A stretch of DNA of 64,000 bases from Pseudoalteromonas shioyasakiensis. Its GTDB lineage: Bacteria; Pseudomonadota; Gammaproteobacteria; Enterobacterales; Alteromonadaceae. Position numbers and translations under genes: made by a program. This document shows, in pieces, positions 45,780 to 55,252 of this stretch. The notes below the pieces were generated by a model, which had not been told where the DNA came from, ran no database searches, and saw nothing but the letters and a program-made list of their open reading frames with translations. The stretch lies in the NCBI RefSeq assembly GCF_019134595.1, contig NZ_CP077770.1, forward strand, positions 702,001 to 766,000, in the 5' to 3' direction. Numbering within the stretch: position 1 is the first letter of the stretch; each line of letters starts with the position of its first letter.

Positions 45780-45790
45780 GACGTTATACT

Positions 45791-46369
45791 TTGAAGTTGT
45801 TTACTAAGTTATATGATATGGCGCTGGTATGGGCTAAACACCGTCATGCGGAGCGTTATTTAGCAGGGATGAGTTTTGCTGAATCTGTTTTTTTTCCGGT
45901 CCCCCCGGATGTCATGCTAGCCCCTATGTCGCTTGCTCAGCCAGATAAAGCATGGCGCTTTGCCAGCTTTACCACGATTGCTTCTGTGATTGGCGGTATT
46001 TTAGGTTACTTACTAGGCTTTTGGTTATTCGAACCGGTAGTTGAACCGCTTATTGCGCAAATGGGTTGGCAAGCCAAATTCGACACAGCGCTGAGTTGGT
46101 TTGAAAACTACGGTGTATGGGTGGTGTTTTTAGCAGGCTTCTCTCCTATACCTTATAAGGTTTTCACCATAGGTGCAGGTTTAATGCAAATGGCATTCCT
46201 ACCATTTTTAGTTGCCTCGGCAATAGGCCGTGGCGCGCGTTTCTTCTTAGTGTCGGCTTTAATGAAGTGGGGCGGCGTTAAAATGGAGCAAAAATTACGT
46301 CAATATGTTGAAGCGCTTGGCTGGGGATTAGTTGTTTTAGTTGTGGTTGCGTACTTTTTACTACGATAA
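45791..46369 (+). CDS. yqaA: YqaA family inner-membrane protein (DedA-related)
   Basis: 192 residues from TTG 45791, with AGGA 12 bases upstream. About four membrane helices. Contains VPPDVMLAPMSLAQPDKAW, the DedA-like helix FLAGFSPIPYKVFTIGAGLMQMAFLPFLVASAIGRGARFFLVSALMKWGG with the G-x-x-P and R-x-x-R elements of the VTT/SNARE-associated fold. It is inserted between pcm and nlpD, as in related marine bacteria; relatives act in lipid translocation, but YqaA itself has no proven role. Confidence 0.88.
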   Translation: MKLFTKLYDMALVWAKHRHAERYLAGMSFAESVFFPVPPDVMLAPMSLAQPDKAWRFASFTTIASVIGGILGYLLGFWLFEPVVEPLIAQMGWQAKFDTALSWFENYGVWVVFLAGFSPIPYKVFTIGAGLMQMAFLPFLVASAIGRGARFFLVSALMKWGGVKMEQKLRQYVEALGWGLVVLVVVAYFLLR

Positions 46370-46411
46370 CCCGCAAAAACATTAAACTAGTACGATAAGG
46401 AGCATTTTACG

Positions 46412-47236
46412 ATGAGCAGACAGTTAACAGTCTATGTTACTTTGTTTCTTAGTATTTTGCTCTTTGGCTGTACTTCTCGCGAAGCACCGGCACCGGTTAG
46501 TAGTTTAGATAATAAAGTTAAACCCGCCACTCGCAAAGTAAATATCTCTGGCTCAAAATATTTAGTCAAAAAGGGCGATACTTTGTATTCAATCGCTTTT
46601 AGCGCTCAGCAAGATTTTCGAACGCTTGCAAAAATAAACGATATTCCAGCACCTTATACTATCTTCCCCGGGCAGAGTGTTTTGCTCACAAAATCGGCAC
46701 AAAAAGCAAAAAAGACGAAAAAATATACGAATTCGAGTAAAAAGTCTACTGTTTCTACACAAAAAAATAACAAAAAATTAAAGAAAGGGCTTGATCAGCC
46801 AAAACAACGAGAGTATGTTCAGAAACAAGCCAACAAAATAATTAGTGAAAAAAAGCGTAATTCTAATGCCAAAGTTGTATGGGGCTGGCCTGCAAAAGGT
46901 AAAGTCACAAAACGCTTCTCTAATAAAGAGAACGGCTTTAAAGGATTACAGATCACTAATAAACAAGGGGCTTCTGTTTTAGCTGCTGCACATGGAACTG
47001 TGGTATACGCGGGCAACGCATTGAGGGGGTACGGTAATTTAATCATTTTGAAACACAATGATGATTACCTAAGTGCTTACGCGCACAATTCAAAGTTGCT
47101 TGTAAAGGAAAAACAGGAAGTAAAGGCGGGGCAGAAAATAGCAGAAATGGGCAGTTCAGACTCTTCGGTCACGGCATTGAGATTTGAAATTCGTTATCGG
47201 GGTCAAGCAGTCAATCCTGCTAAGTATCTACCTTAG
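46412..47236 (+). CDS. nlpD: Lipoprotein NlpD (LysM and degenerate M23 domain)
   Basis: Activator of cell-wall amidase AmiC at the division site. 274 residues; lipobox LLFGC, LysM domain YLVKKGDTLYSIAFSAQQDF (about 47-92), a Lys/Ser linker, then an M23 domain (about 150-274). The usual zinc ligands are missing: GNKGIDI-type text becomes FKGLQI and HxH becomes YAHNSKLL. So it is non-catalytic, as in E. coli. The rpoS promoter often lies within nlpD. Confidence 0.95.
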   Translation: MSRQLTVYVTLFLSILLFGCTSREAPAPVSSLDNKVKPATRKVNISGSKYLVKKGDTLYSIAFSAQQDFRTLAKINDIPAPYTIFPGQSVLLTKSAQKAKKTKKYTNSSKKSTVSTQKNNKKLKKGLDQPKQREYVQKQANKIISEKKRNSNAKVVWGWPAKGKVTKRFSNKENGFKGLQITNKQGASVLAAAHGTVVYAGNALRGYGNLIILKHNDDYLSAYAHNSKLLVKEKQEVKAGQKIAEMGSSDSSVTALRFEIRYRGQAVNPAKYLP

Positions 47237-47296
47237 CCATTTAGGGTATTGATAAAGTGATTTAGCTCAATCACATATTTGCTCGGGAGGACGCTT

Positions 47297-48280
47297 ATGG
47301 GTCACACAGCAAAACTTGAGAAAAAAACTGACGCGATTGACGATAAATTTGAAGACACGGCGGTCGAAGAACAGTCTTCTGAGTTACTAGAAGAAGTCGA
47401 CAACGAAGATGAAATTTTTGCGAAAGAAGAAGTTACCAAAAATCTTGATGCCACACAGTTGTATCTTGGTGAGATTGGTTTTTCTCCGCTGTTAAGCGCA
47501 GAAGAAGAAGTTTATTTTGCTCGAAAAGCACTGAAAGGCTGCGAAGCCTCTCGCAAGCGAATGATTGAAAGTAATTTACGTTTAGTGGTGAAAATTGCCC
47601 GCCGCTACAACAACCGTGGCCTTGCGCTACTTGACCTTATCGAAGAAGGTAATTTAGGCCTTATCAGAGCCGTTGAGAAATTTGACCCAGAACGTGGTTT
47701 TCGTTTTTCAACTTATGCAACTTGGTGGATACGTCAAACGATTGAACGTGCCATCATGAACCAAACACGTACAATTCGTTTACCTATTCACGTAGTAAAA
47801 GAGCTCAATGTTTATTTAAGAACGGCCCGTGAATTAACGCAAAAGCTTGACCATGAACCAACTGCAGAAGAAATTGCAGAGTGCTTAGACAAGCCAGTTG
47901 AAGATGTCACCAAGATGCTGCGTTTAAACGAAAAAATCACCTCGGTGGATACACCTATCGGTGGTGAAAATGATAAAGCGTTATTAGATATTATCGCTGA
48001 TGAAAAAGACTATGGTCCTGAAGGCGAAGTACAAAGCAATGATATTAACAAGCATATTGTTGATTGGCTTGGAGAGTTAAACCCGAAACAGCGTGAAGTA
48101 CTTGCTCGTCGTTTTGGTTTGCTAGGCTATGAGCCATCAACCCTTGAAGATGTTGGTCGTGAAATTGGCTTAACACGTGAACGTGTAAGACAAATTCAAG
48201 TTGAGGCATTACGTCGCTTAAAAGACATTTTGCAACACGAAGGGTTAAGTACAGATAGCCTGTTCGACCAATTCACCTAA
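47297..48280 (+). CDS. rpoS: RNA polymerase sigma factor RpoS
   Basis: General stress and stationary-phase sigma factor. 327 residues from ATG 47297, preceded by CGGGAGG; an in-frame start at 47279 falls before that site. Region 1.2-2 [31 protein letters not shown], then [74 protein letters not shown], and region 4 [16 protein letters not shown]. The C-terminal [11 protein letters not shown] is usual. E. coli numbering suggests a complete protein. Confidence 0.97.
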   Translation: MGHTAKLEKKTDAIDDKFEDTAVEEQSSELLEEVDNEDEIFAKEEVTKNLDATQLYLGEIGFSPLLSAEEEVYFARKALKGCEASRKRMIESNLRLVVKIARRYNNRGLALLDLIEEGNLGLIRAVEKFDPERGFRFSTYATWWIRQTIERAIMNQTRTIRLPIHVVKELNVYLRTARELTQKLDHEPTAEEIAECLDKPVEDVTKMLRLNEKITSVDTPIGGENDKALLDIIADEKDYGPEGEVQSNDINKHIVDWLGELNPKQREVLARRFGLLGYEPSTLEDVGREIGLTRERVRQIQVEALRRLKDILQHEGLSTDSLFDQFT

Positions 48281-48295
48281 TTTGACAACAATACA

Positions 48296-48350
48296 TAGGC
48301 CTTCGGGCCTAGAACACACAAAAAAGCTGACGTTACGTCAGCTTTTTTTA
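48296..48350 (+). terminator. Two hairpins after rpoS, second one a terminator
   Basis: TAGGCC TTCG GGCCTA at 48296-48311 (a UUCG tetraloop stem), then AAAAAGCTGACG TTA CGTCAGCTTTTTTT at about 48320-48348. The second ends both rpoS and the convergent mutS. Confidence 0.88.
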
Positions 48351-48366
48351 TACCTTTTCTATTGCA

Positions 48367-50940
48367 CTACAGTAAATCTTTTAATTGATACAGTAGTTGG
48401 TGAGCTTGCCGAGGCGTTAAGCTGTCTGGATCAAGCTGTTTTAAGGTTAATTCAAGCTCAGAAGGCTCATCATCAAAACTTAACGCTTGTTGTTGTTGCT
48501 CAATGGGGGCAGTAACAGGTTGATGATTCTCAAGCATTTTAAGCTTTTGTTTTGCTTGTTGGATCACCGCTTTTGGTACACCAGCCAAGGCAGCAACTTG
48601 TAAGCCAAAGCTCTTGCTTGCTGCGCCTTCAAGCACTGTATGCATAAAGGCAATGGTGTCGTTGTGTTCAATGGCATCTAGGTGCACATTAACCAGTCCC
48701 GTTTTTTGTTCGGCCAGTTCGGTTAATTCAAAATAGTGAGTTGCAAATAAGGTTTTTGCGGCAATTTTTGATGCTAAATAATCAGCTGTTGCATAGGCAA
48801 GTGATAAACCATCATAGGTCGAGGTACCGCGACCAATTTCATCCATCAGTACCAGTGATTGCGCTGTGGCGTTATTTAAAATAGTTGCTGTTTCTGTCAT
48901 TTCAACCATGAAGGTTGAGCGGCCTGATGCTAGGTCATCGCTTGCGCCAATACGTGTAAAAATACGGTCAATATTACCAATCTCTGCACTGTCAGCAGGA
49001 ACGTAGCAACCAATGTGAGCCATCAGAACAATAAGCGCAGTTTGGCGCATATAGGTTGATTTACCACCCATGTTTGGCCCTGTGATAATCAACATTTTAC
49101 GGTCGTTATTAAGCTCTACAGGATTGGCAATAAACGGGTCTTTCATTACCTGTTCTACCACTGGGTGGCGACCCTGTTTAATACTGATATTATCGTTATC
49201 GCACAGTGTTGGTTTAGCATAATTAAGCGCTTGCGCACGTTCAGCTAAGTTGTTCAGTACATCTAAATCTGCCAGTACGGCTGCCATTGTTTGTAGCTGC
49301 TCAATGTGCGGAGCAATAAACTCAAATAGTTGCTCGTAAAGCTGTTTTTCAAGCGCCAGCGCTTTTGACTGGCTTCCAAGTACTTTATCCTCATGCTCTT
49401 TAAGCTCAGGGATAATATAGCGCTCATTATTTTTTAGCGTTTGACGGCGAATATAATCCGCAGGTACCAAATGCGAGTTCGCGCGGCTTACTTCAATAAA
49501 AAAGCCATGTACTTTGTTATAGCCAATTTTTAAGGTGCTAATGCCTGTACGTTCACGCTCACGTTCTTCAAGCTTTTCGAGAATATCGGTTGCGCCTTGG
49601 CTTAGTGCTCGCCATTCATCAAGTTCGCTGTTATAACCTGGTGCAATCACCCCCCCATCACGAATAAGTACCGGCGGGGTTTCGATTACAGCACGCTCTA
49701 GTAAGTCTTGTAGTTCAGGTAATTGCTGTGACTTTGCAATAATTTGACTAATACGCGGATCGTTAGCATCTAGTAATAGCTCATGAAGTGGCGCGAGAGC
49801 TTGCAGTGCGCTACGTAGGCGTGTTAAATCTCGCGGTCTAGCTGTGCAAAGCGCTAAACGGGCGATAACACGTTCAATATCGCCAATTTGCTTTAATGAC
49901 TCTTGTAGCTCACCACATAATTGTGCATCGATAATTGCGCTAATTGCGTTTAGTCGAGAGTTAAGCTCTGTTTTGCTGCGCACAGGGGTATGAATACGAC
50001 GCTTTAATAAGCGCGAACCCATTGCTGTGGCTGTTTTATCAAGCACTTGTGCAAGGGTATTTTCGTAACCGCCCGATAAATTAACCGTTAGCTCAAGGTT
50101 TTTACGAGTTGCTGCATCTAAGATCACCGCGTGTTCATTTTGCTCAAGGGTGATTGCACGAATATGCGGTAGGGCAATGCGCTGAGTGTCTTTTACGTAC
50201 TGCATTAAGCAGCCAGCAGCGACTAAAGCTGCGTGTGCTTTGTCTACACCAAAACCAACTAAATCTTTAGTGCCAAATTGGTCGCAAAGTAAGTGCTGTG
50301 CTGTATCTAAATCAAACTCCCACTCTGGGCGACGACGCGCACCTTTAATGTGCTCAATTAAGTGCACATTCGCAAAGGTTTCACTATAAAGTAGCTCTGC
50401 TGGTGCTAAACGCTGTAATGTTGAGCTAAATGCTTCATCAGTACTAACTTCTAATACATTGAATCGGCCAGAGTTAATATCTAAATAAGCAATACCATAT
50501 AGGCCTTGTTTGTTTTGCCATACACTGGTTAGCAGGTTGTCTTGGCGTTCTTGTAATAATGCTTCGTCAGAAATTGTGCCCGGTGTAACAATACGTACAA
50601 CTTTACGCTCAACAGGGCCTTTGCTAGTTGCTGGGTCACCAACTTGTTCACAAATAGCTACTGATTCACCCATTTGTACAAGGCGAGCTAAATAGTTTTC
50701 GACTGCGTGATAGGGTACGCCCGCCATTGGAATGGGATCGCCACCGGCTTTACCGCGATGAGTTTGAGAAATATCAAGAAGTTGCGCAGCACGCTTGGCA
50801 TCATCAAAGAAAAGTTCGTAAAAGTCGCCCATACGATAAAACAATAAAATATCCCGATGCTCGGCTTTTATTTTTAGATACTGCTGCATCATAGGGGTTT
50901 GTTGTTTTATAGTGTGCGGTGCATAAAGATCAAACGACAT
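48367..50940 (-). CDS. mutS: DNA mismatch repair protein MutS
   Basis: Binds mismatches and starts methyl-directed repair. 857 residues from ATG 50940 (family N terminus with [35 protein letters not shown], including the mismatch-binding Phe-x-Glu). Walker [42 protein letters not shown] for Walker B and dimer site, and [14 protein letters not shown]. The C terminus ends [14 protein letters not shown]. Divergent from pncC with only 21 bases between the start codons. Confidence 0.97.
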   Translation of the reverse strand: MSFDLYAPHTIKQQTPMMQQYLKIKAEHRDILLFYRMGDFYELFFDDAKRAAQLLDISQTHRGKAGGDPIPMAGVPYHAVENYLARLVQMGESVAICEQVGDPATSKGPVERKVVRIVTPGTISDEALLQERQDNLLTSVWQNKQGLYGIAYLDINSGRFNVLEVSTDEAFSSTLQRLAPAELLYSETFANVHLIEHIKGARRRPEWEFDLDTAQHLLCDQFGTKDLVGFGVDKAHAALVAAGCLMQYVKDTQRIALPHIRAITLEQNEHAVILDAATRKNLELTVNLSGGYENTLAQVLDKTATAMGSRLLKRRIHTPVRSKTELNSRLNAISAIIDAQLCGELQESLKQIGDIERVIARLALCTARPRDLTRLRSALQALAPLHELLLDANDPRISQIIAKSQQLPELQDLLERAVIETPPVLIRDGGVIAPGYNSELDEWRALSQGATDILEKLEERERERTGISTLKIGYNKVHGFFIEVSRANSHLVPADYIRRQTLKNNERYIIPELKEHEDKVLGSQSKALALEKQLYEQLFEFIAPHIEQLQTMAAVLADLDVLNNLAERAQALNYAKPTLCDNDNISIKQGRHPVVEQVMKDPFIANPVELNNDRKMLIITGPNMGGKSTYMRQTALIVLMAHIGCYVPADSAEIGNIDRIFTRIGASDDLASGRSTFMVEMTETATILNNATAQSLVLMDEIGRGTSTYDGLSLAYATADYLASKIAAKTLFATHYFELTELAEQKTGLVNVHLDAIEHNDTIAFMHTVLEGAASKSFGLQVAALAGVPKAVIQQAKQKLKMLENHQPVTAPIEQQQQALSFDDEPSELELTLKQLDPDSLTPRQAHQLLYQLKDLL

Positions 50941-50961
50941 GTATTTACCCAAAGGCTGAAT

Positions 50962-51459
50962 ATGGAATTACATCAAGAGATTAAAACACTTGCTGCGAAA
51001 TTAGGAGCTATTTTAACGGATAAACGCTTATGGATCACTACCGCAGAATCATGCACTGGTGGTGGAGTGAGTTATGCGCTAACCGATACCCCTGGCAGCT
51101 CTAATTATATTGACCGAGCGTTTGTCACTTATAGTAACCAAGCAAAACATGATCTTATAGGTGTTAGCGAGCAAACCTTAAGCAGCTTTGGTGCGGTGAG
51201 TGAGCAAACCGTAGTTGAAATGGCATCGGGGGCGGCAAAAGCAGCAAGCGCAGATATCGCAATAGCTATTTCGGGGATAGCAGGCCCCGGTGGTGGAACA
51301 CTGGATAAACCTGTGGGATTAGTATGGTTTTGCATTCATTTTGCTGGTCAAAACTACCCAAGTCAGCAAGTTTTCTCTGGCGATCGAGCTGAAGTTAGAC
51401 TGCAAGCTATTGTTTATTCATTAAAAAATATAATTGAATTGATAAAATCTGAAAATTAG
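50962..51459 (+). CDS. pncC: Nicotinamide-nucleotide amidohydrolase PncC (CinA C-terminal domain)
   Basis: Hydrolyses NMN to nicotinate mononucleotide in NAD salvage. 165 residues from ATG 50962, with AAGG upstream; frames that extend upstream into mutS are not needed. Family text [81 protein letters not shown]. Short stand-alone form, not fused to the CinA N-terminal domain. Upstream of recA, as in many gammaproteobacteria. Confidence 0.95.
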   Translation: MELHQEIKTLAAKLGAILTDKRLWITTAESCTGGGVSYALTDTPGSSNYIDRAFVTYSNQAKHDLIGVSEQTLSSFGAVSEQTVVEMASGAAKAASADIAIAISGIAGPGGGTLDKPVGLVWFCIHFAGQNYPSQQVFSGDRAEVRLQAIVYSLKNIIELIKSEN

Positions 51460-51460
51460 C

Positions 51461-51488
51461 TTGATACTGTGATTTCATACAGTATACT
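51461..51488 (+). promoter_or_regulatory. recA promoter with embedded LexA (SOS) box
   Basis: TACTGT GATTTCAT ACAGTA at 51465-51484 is a perfect LexA box (CTGT-N8-ACAG core). It is embedded in a promoter: TTGATA at 51461-51466, 16-base spacer, TATACT at 51483-51488, 30 bases before the recA start. SOS control of recA follows from this. Confidence 0.95.
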
Positions 51489-51517
51489 GTCTGCATTAGC
51501 CGGATTTGGAGAACAGA

Positions 51518-52564
51518 ATGAACGATAACAAACAAAAAGCCTTAGACGCTGCTTTATCACAAATTGAGCGTCAATTTGGTAAAGGCTCAATTATGAAATT
51601 GGGCGACAACAAAGCCCTAGATATTGAAGCAATCTCAACAGGTTCACTAGGTATCGATATCGCACTAGGTATTGGTGGTTTACCTACGGGTCGTATTGTT
51701 GAAGTGTATGGTCCTGAATCATCAGGTAAAACAACGCTTACTTTACAAGTTATCGCTGAAGCTCAAAAGCAAGGTAAAACGTGTGCATTCGTAGACGCTG
51801 AGCACGCTCTAGATCCTGTATACGCACAAAAATTGGGTGTAAACATTGATGACTTACTTGTTTCTCAGCCAGACACGGGTGAGCAAGCATTAGAAATCTG
51901 TGACATGTTAGTTCGTTCAAGCGCTGTTGATGTTGTGATTGTTGACTCGGTAGCAGCTTTAACACCTAAAGCTGAAATCGAAGGTGACATGGGTGACTCA
52001 CACATGGGTCTTCAAGCTCGCTTAATGTCACAAGCATTACGTAAGCTTACGGGTAACATTAAGCGTTCAAACACACTATGTATTTTCATCAACCAAATCC
52101 GTATGAAAATTGGTGTTATGTTTGGTAACCCTGAAACAACAACAGGTGGTAACGCACTTAAATTCTACGCTTCAGTACGTATCGATATTCGTCGTATTGG
52201 TTCAGTTAAAGAAGGCGATGAGGTTGTAGGTAACGAAACCCGCGTTAAAGTTGTTAAAAACAAGGTTGCTCCGCCGTTTAAACAAGCTGAGTTCATCATT
52301 ATGTATGGTGAAGGTATTTCTAAACAAGGCGAACTAATCGACCTAGGTGTTAAGCATAAGATTGTTGAAAAATCAGGCGCTTGGTACAGCTACAATGGCA
52401 GCAAAGTTGGTCAAGGTAAAGCAAACTCAATTAAGTTCTTAAAAGACAACCCAGAGATCGCAGATGAGATCGAAGGCAAGTTACGTGAGATGCTATTACT
52501 TCAGGCAACTGAACAACCAGAAGATGGTGAAGATGCAGGCCTATTAGCTGAAGACGAGCTATAA
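51518..52564 (+). CDS. recA: Recombinase RecA
   Basis: Homologous recombination and SOS co-protease. 348 residues from ATG 51518, preceded by GGAGAA; an in-frame TTG 12 bases before is inside that site. Walker A GPESSGKT at 65-72, [55 protein letters not shown], and the acidic C-terminal tail [17 protein letters not shown]. Fully conserved. recX, usually next in related genomes, does not follow. Confidence 0.98.
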   Translation: MNDNKQKALDAALSQIERQFGKGSIMKLGDNKALDIEAISTGSLGIDIALGIGGLPTGRIVEVYGPESSGKTTLTLQVIAEAQKQGKTCAFVDAEHALDPVYAQKLGVNIDDLLVSQPDTGEQALEICDMLVRSSAVDVVIVDSVAALTPKAEIEGDMGDSHMGLQARLMSQALRKLTGNIKRSNTLCIFINQIRMKIGVMFGNPETTTGGNALKFYASVRIDIRRIGSVKEGDEVVGNETRVKVVKNKVAPPFKQAEFIIMYGEGISKQGELIDLGVKHKIVEKSGAWYSYNGSKVGQGKANSIKFLKDNPEIADEIEGKLREMLLLQATEQPEDGEDAGLLAEDEL

Positions 52565-52612
52565 ACACCGCAAAAAAGTACAGTTAAGCGTGATTTGACC
52601 CGCACTTAACAC

Positions 52613-52644
52613 AAAAAGACCGCTACATAGTTAGCGGTTTTTTT
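52613..52644 (+). terminator. Terminator of recA
   Basis: AAAGACCGCTA, loop CATAGT, TAGCGGTTTTTTT, 50 bases after the recA stop. Confidence 0.9.
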
Positions 52645-52885
52645 ATGGGTGAAAGTTAGCAAGGGGAAAGTTAGCGAGAGTAAAGTTAGCGAGAGTAAAG
52701 CGTTTTGACGCGGGGTAAACCGCCGTTACAGGAGCAGACGGTAGTTTGTAGCAGCAATGTTATATCGCGTTTAATCACTACACTGTTGGCGGTATTCAAT
52801 GGTTTCGTGTCGATTGAAGCTGTCAGAGCATTCGATAGTGCCTGTAACTTTCCCCTTTCTAACTTTACTCTTGCAACTCTTTCAT
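52645..52885. repeat. Composite inverted-repeat cassette downstream of recA
   Basis: Left arm: GAAAGTTAGCAAGGGGAAAG, then two AAAGTTAGCGAGAG-type copies. Right arm, as its reverse complement, reads GAGTAAAGTTAGAAAGGGG then AAAGTTAC. The ~160 bp between the arms contain no gene that I accept: two short frames (60-70 codons) run through on both strands without supporting features. Confidence 0.6.
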
Positions 52886-52916
52886 GAAAAAGCCGCATAT
52901 GATGCGGCTTTTCATG
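52883..52916 (-). terminator. Terminator of the siderophore receptor gene
   Basis: CATGAAAAAGCCGCAT, loop ATG, ATGCGGCTTTTCATG: a perfect 14-pair or longer palindrome with A/T flanks, 20 bases after the receptor stop on the minus strand. Confidence 0.85.
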
Positions 52917-52935
52917 TACTTAAAACTTTCTAAGC

Positions 52936-55059
52936 TTACAGCTGCCAGTTGAAAGACACTGAGTAGTTACGCGGTGCGCCGTAATAACCTTGTGCCCAGA
53001 AAAGACTGTGGATGTACTTTTCGTTGGTCACGTTATTAACGTTTAAGTTAACGCTCATATGGTCGTTAATATCGTACGTTGCCATTAGGTTTAATAGGCC
53101 GTACGCATCTTGCGTTGTGGTGATAAGTGCAGCATTCGTTGCCGCATCACGCACTTGTACGCGCTTTGTATCGTCTTGCCAGCGGTAATTTAAGCCAAAG
53201 GTTAAACCATCAATCTCAGGCACTTTATGAGTTACAGCAAGTTTAAATTGGTTTTCAGGTGTGTAGTCTTTTACTAACTCATCACCATCAATGTTTAGGT
53301 TGCTGTAGCTAAAGCTTGCACTTAGTGTTTCGTTGATTTGACCACTAAGTTCTACTTCAATACCATCGCTGTTAATGCCATCTGCGCCATAGTAGCGAGT
53401 GTCGTCAGGTAATGAATTAGGGATAGCAACAGCAAGGCCAACTTGTTTAGCGTCAAAGTAAGCAACTGTTACAAATAAGTCGTCATCAAGTAGCTGAGCT
53501 TTAACACCAATTTCGCTACTTTTACCTGTGATTGGATCTAAGTAATCGCCATTGATGTCACGCTCTGTTTGCGGTACGAAGGTTTCTGTGTAGCTTGCAT
53601 AAGTTGAGAAGCTTTCGTTGATATCATAGACAGCACCGAAGTAAGGCACGGTTTGCTCGCTATCTTTGTCTTTTGCAACGCCGTAAGAGGTACCTTCAGT
53701 TTCCCAATTTACTTGGCTCACACCTGCTAAAATGCTGAATGCGTCAGTTGCACGGATGCGTGTTGAAATATATGCAGAGCGTTGACGGCTAGTGATATCT
53801 GCGCCTGTTAAACCATCAGTAAGCGTTGGCACTGGCGCTACGCCATCCCAACCACCTAGCTCAGGCATTGCAGGGAAACCATTGCCTGTAGTGTAGTCAT
53901 ACAATGATTTATCTTTGTTATCCATATCTGCTTGGTTTACACCAAACGACAGGTCATGTTCCATACCAAATAAATCAAATTTACCTGTTGCGTAAATATC
54001 TAAAATGTCGTGCTTATCTTTGTGGTCATATTCACTCGCATAACCAGTTAGGCCAAGGCCTGTTTCTCTATCAGGTGTGCCGTAAACATAGAAAAGCTCT
54101 GAATCTTGCTCATTTTCTAAGTGCGCGTAGCTTGCTTTTAAGAACCAAGTATTGGTGATTGCTTGCTCAATTGATAAGAACAACTGCTCTGTTGTGTTAT
54201 TCCAGTATGACCAATCAGACGCAGTGCTGGTTGAAGCATCAAAGTTTGTTGCTGAACCATCGCTGTAATAAAGCGGTAAGGCACCCCAAAGTGGGCTGTC
54301 AGCATCTTTCTTTTGATTTACATAGTTTGCAGTTACTACTGTGCTGTCAGTTAGCTGGCCTTCGTAGGCTAGGTAATAAATTGTTTTATCTTGCTCGTAA
54401 CGGTCAAGGTATGACTCAGTTTTGTGCTTAGTGAATACAGCACGTACAGCGTGGTTTTCGTTGATAGCAGTTGAAGCGTCAAGCTCTAAACGCTTGTTAT
54501 CCCAAGAACCATACGATACAGACGCATTTACTTGCGTTTGATAAGTAGGGCGCTTTAGAACCATGTTGACTGTTGCTGATGGGTTACCAGCACCTGTCAT
54601 TAAACCATTAGCACCACGTACAATTTCAACACTATCGAAAATAGACGTATCAAGAGTACCTTGGATTGAACCGTTGTCTTGCGGCATACCCATGCCATTA
54701 ACTTGGAAGTTGGTGATCTCAAAGCCACGAGCTTTAAAGTAAGTACGGTCAGTTTCGATTTGCTCAACAGTCACACCCGGTGTGCTTTCAAGCACAGCGT
54801 TAAGGTTATCGAGTGAGAAGTCATCCATTAGCGCACGTGAAACAACAGAGATTGACTGTGGTGTTTCTTTAATTGTTAGCCCTAATTTGGTTGCTGACTG
54901 TGCTTCTTCAGTGATGTAGTTTTTATGATGCTGGCCATACACGGCAATTTTTTCAATTGCTTGTTCTTCTTTTTGTTGTTCTGCAAAAGCGTGGCCACTT
55001 AAAAGTGCTGAGGTCACAAGGCTTAATTGAGATAAGCGCAAAAATTTTGTTGATGACAT
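52936..55059 (-). CDS. TonB-dependent siderophore receptor (FhuE-like)
   Basis: 707 residues from ATG 55059. Signal peptide ending SGHAFA, TonB box IEKIAVYG, plug with PQSISVVSRALMDDFSLDNLNAVLESTPGV and VRGANGLMTGAGNPSATVNMVLKRPT typical of ferric hydroxamate-type receptors, then a barrel ending in Leu (SVSFNWQL). The N-terminal SATKLGLTIKETPQS and Y-T-RGF-x-I text fits FhuE/FoxA-like coprogen or rhodotorulate receptors, but ligand choice is not certain. A Fur-like box lies upstream (55115-55129), so it should respond to iron. Confidence 0.92.
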   Translation of the reverse strand: MSSTKFLRLSQLSLVTSALLSGHAFAEQQKEEQAIEKIAVYGQHHKNYITEEAQSATKLGLTIKETPQSISVVSRALMDDFSLDNLNAVLESTPGVTVEQIETDRTYFKARGFEITNFQVNGMGMPQDNGSIQGTLDTSIFDSVEIVRGANGLMTGAGNPSATVNMVLKRPTYQTQVNASVSYGSWDNKRLELDASTAINENHAVRAVFTKHKTESYLDRYEQDKTIYYLAYEGQLTDSTVVTANYVNQKKDADSPLWGALPLYYSDGSATNFDASTSTASDWSYWNNTTEQLFLSIEQAITNTWFLKASYAHLENEQDSELFYVYGTPDRETGLGLTGYASEYDHKDKHDILDIYATGKFDLFGMEHDLSFGVNQADMDNKDKSLYDYTTGNGFPAMPELGGWDGVAPVPTLTDGLTGADITSRQRSAYISTRIRATDAFSILAGVSQVNWETEGTSYGVAKDKDSEQTVPYFGAVYDINESFSTYASYTETFVPQTERDINGDYLDPITGKSSEIGVKAQLLDDDLFVTVAYFDAKQVGLAVAIPNSLPDDTRYYGADGINSDGIEVELSGQINETLSASFSYSNLNIDGDELVKDYTPENQFKLAVTHKVPEIDGLTFGLNYRWQDDTKRVQVRDAATNAALITTTQDAYGLLNLMATYDINDHMSVNLNVNNVTNEKYIHSLFWAQGYYGAPRNYSVSFNWQL

Positions 55060-55114
55060 GCAAAGTTCCAATTAGTTCAATGAATAGTGAAATTAATGCG
55101 TAATTTAATCTAAA

Positions 55115-55129
55115 TGAAAATAATTTGCA
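55115..55129 (-). promoter_or_regulatory. Putative Fur box upstream of the siderophore receptor
   Basis: TGAAAAT A ATTTGCA at 55115-55129 matches the 7-1-7 Fur core (TGATAAT-N-ATTATCA) at 11 of 14 positions, 56 bases before the start codon. Confidence 0.5.
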
Positions 55130-55252
55130 ATTAGGTCTTGGTGTTTTGGTGAGTAATTGTTTGCAAAAAAGTTTAAAGGGCACAGAAATATAAAAAGGAG
55201 ATATAAAAAAAAGCGGCCGAAGCCGCTTCAGGAAGTAAAATAAGTTTAAATC

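Noticed and set aside
46860..47236. Active M23 endopeptidase in nlpD
   Set aside because: The zinc ligands are not present (FKGLQI in place of H-x-x-x-D type text), so it is the regulatory type.
48282..48515. 77-codon frame just after rpoS on the + strand
   Set aside because: Runs through the rpoS terminator and into the 3' end of mutS; composition is that of antisense mutS.
52686..52898. Two short frames (60 and 70 codons) across the cassette after recA
   Set aside because: Both frames span repeat arms, overlap each other on opposite strands, and show no domain or ribosome-binding site.
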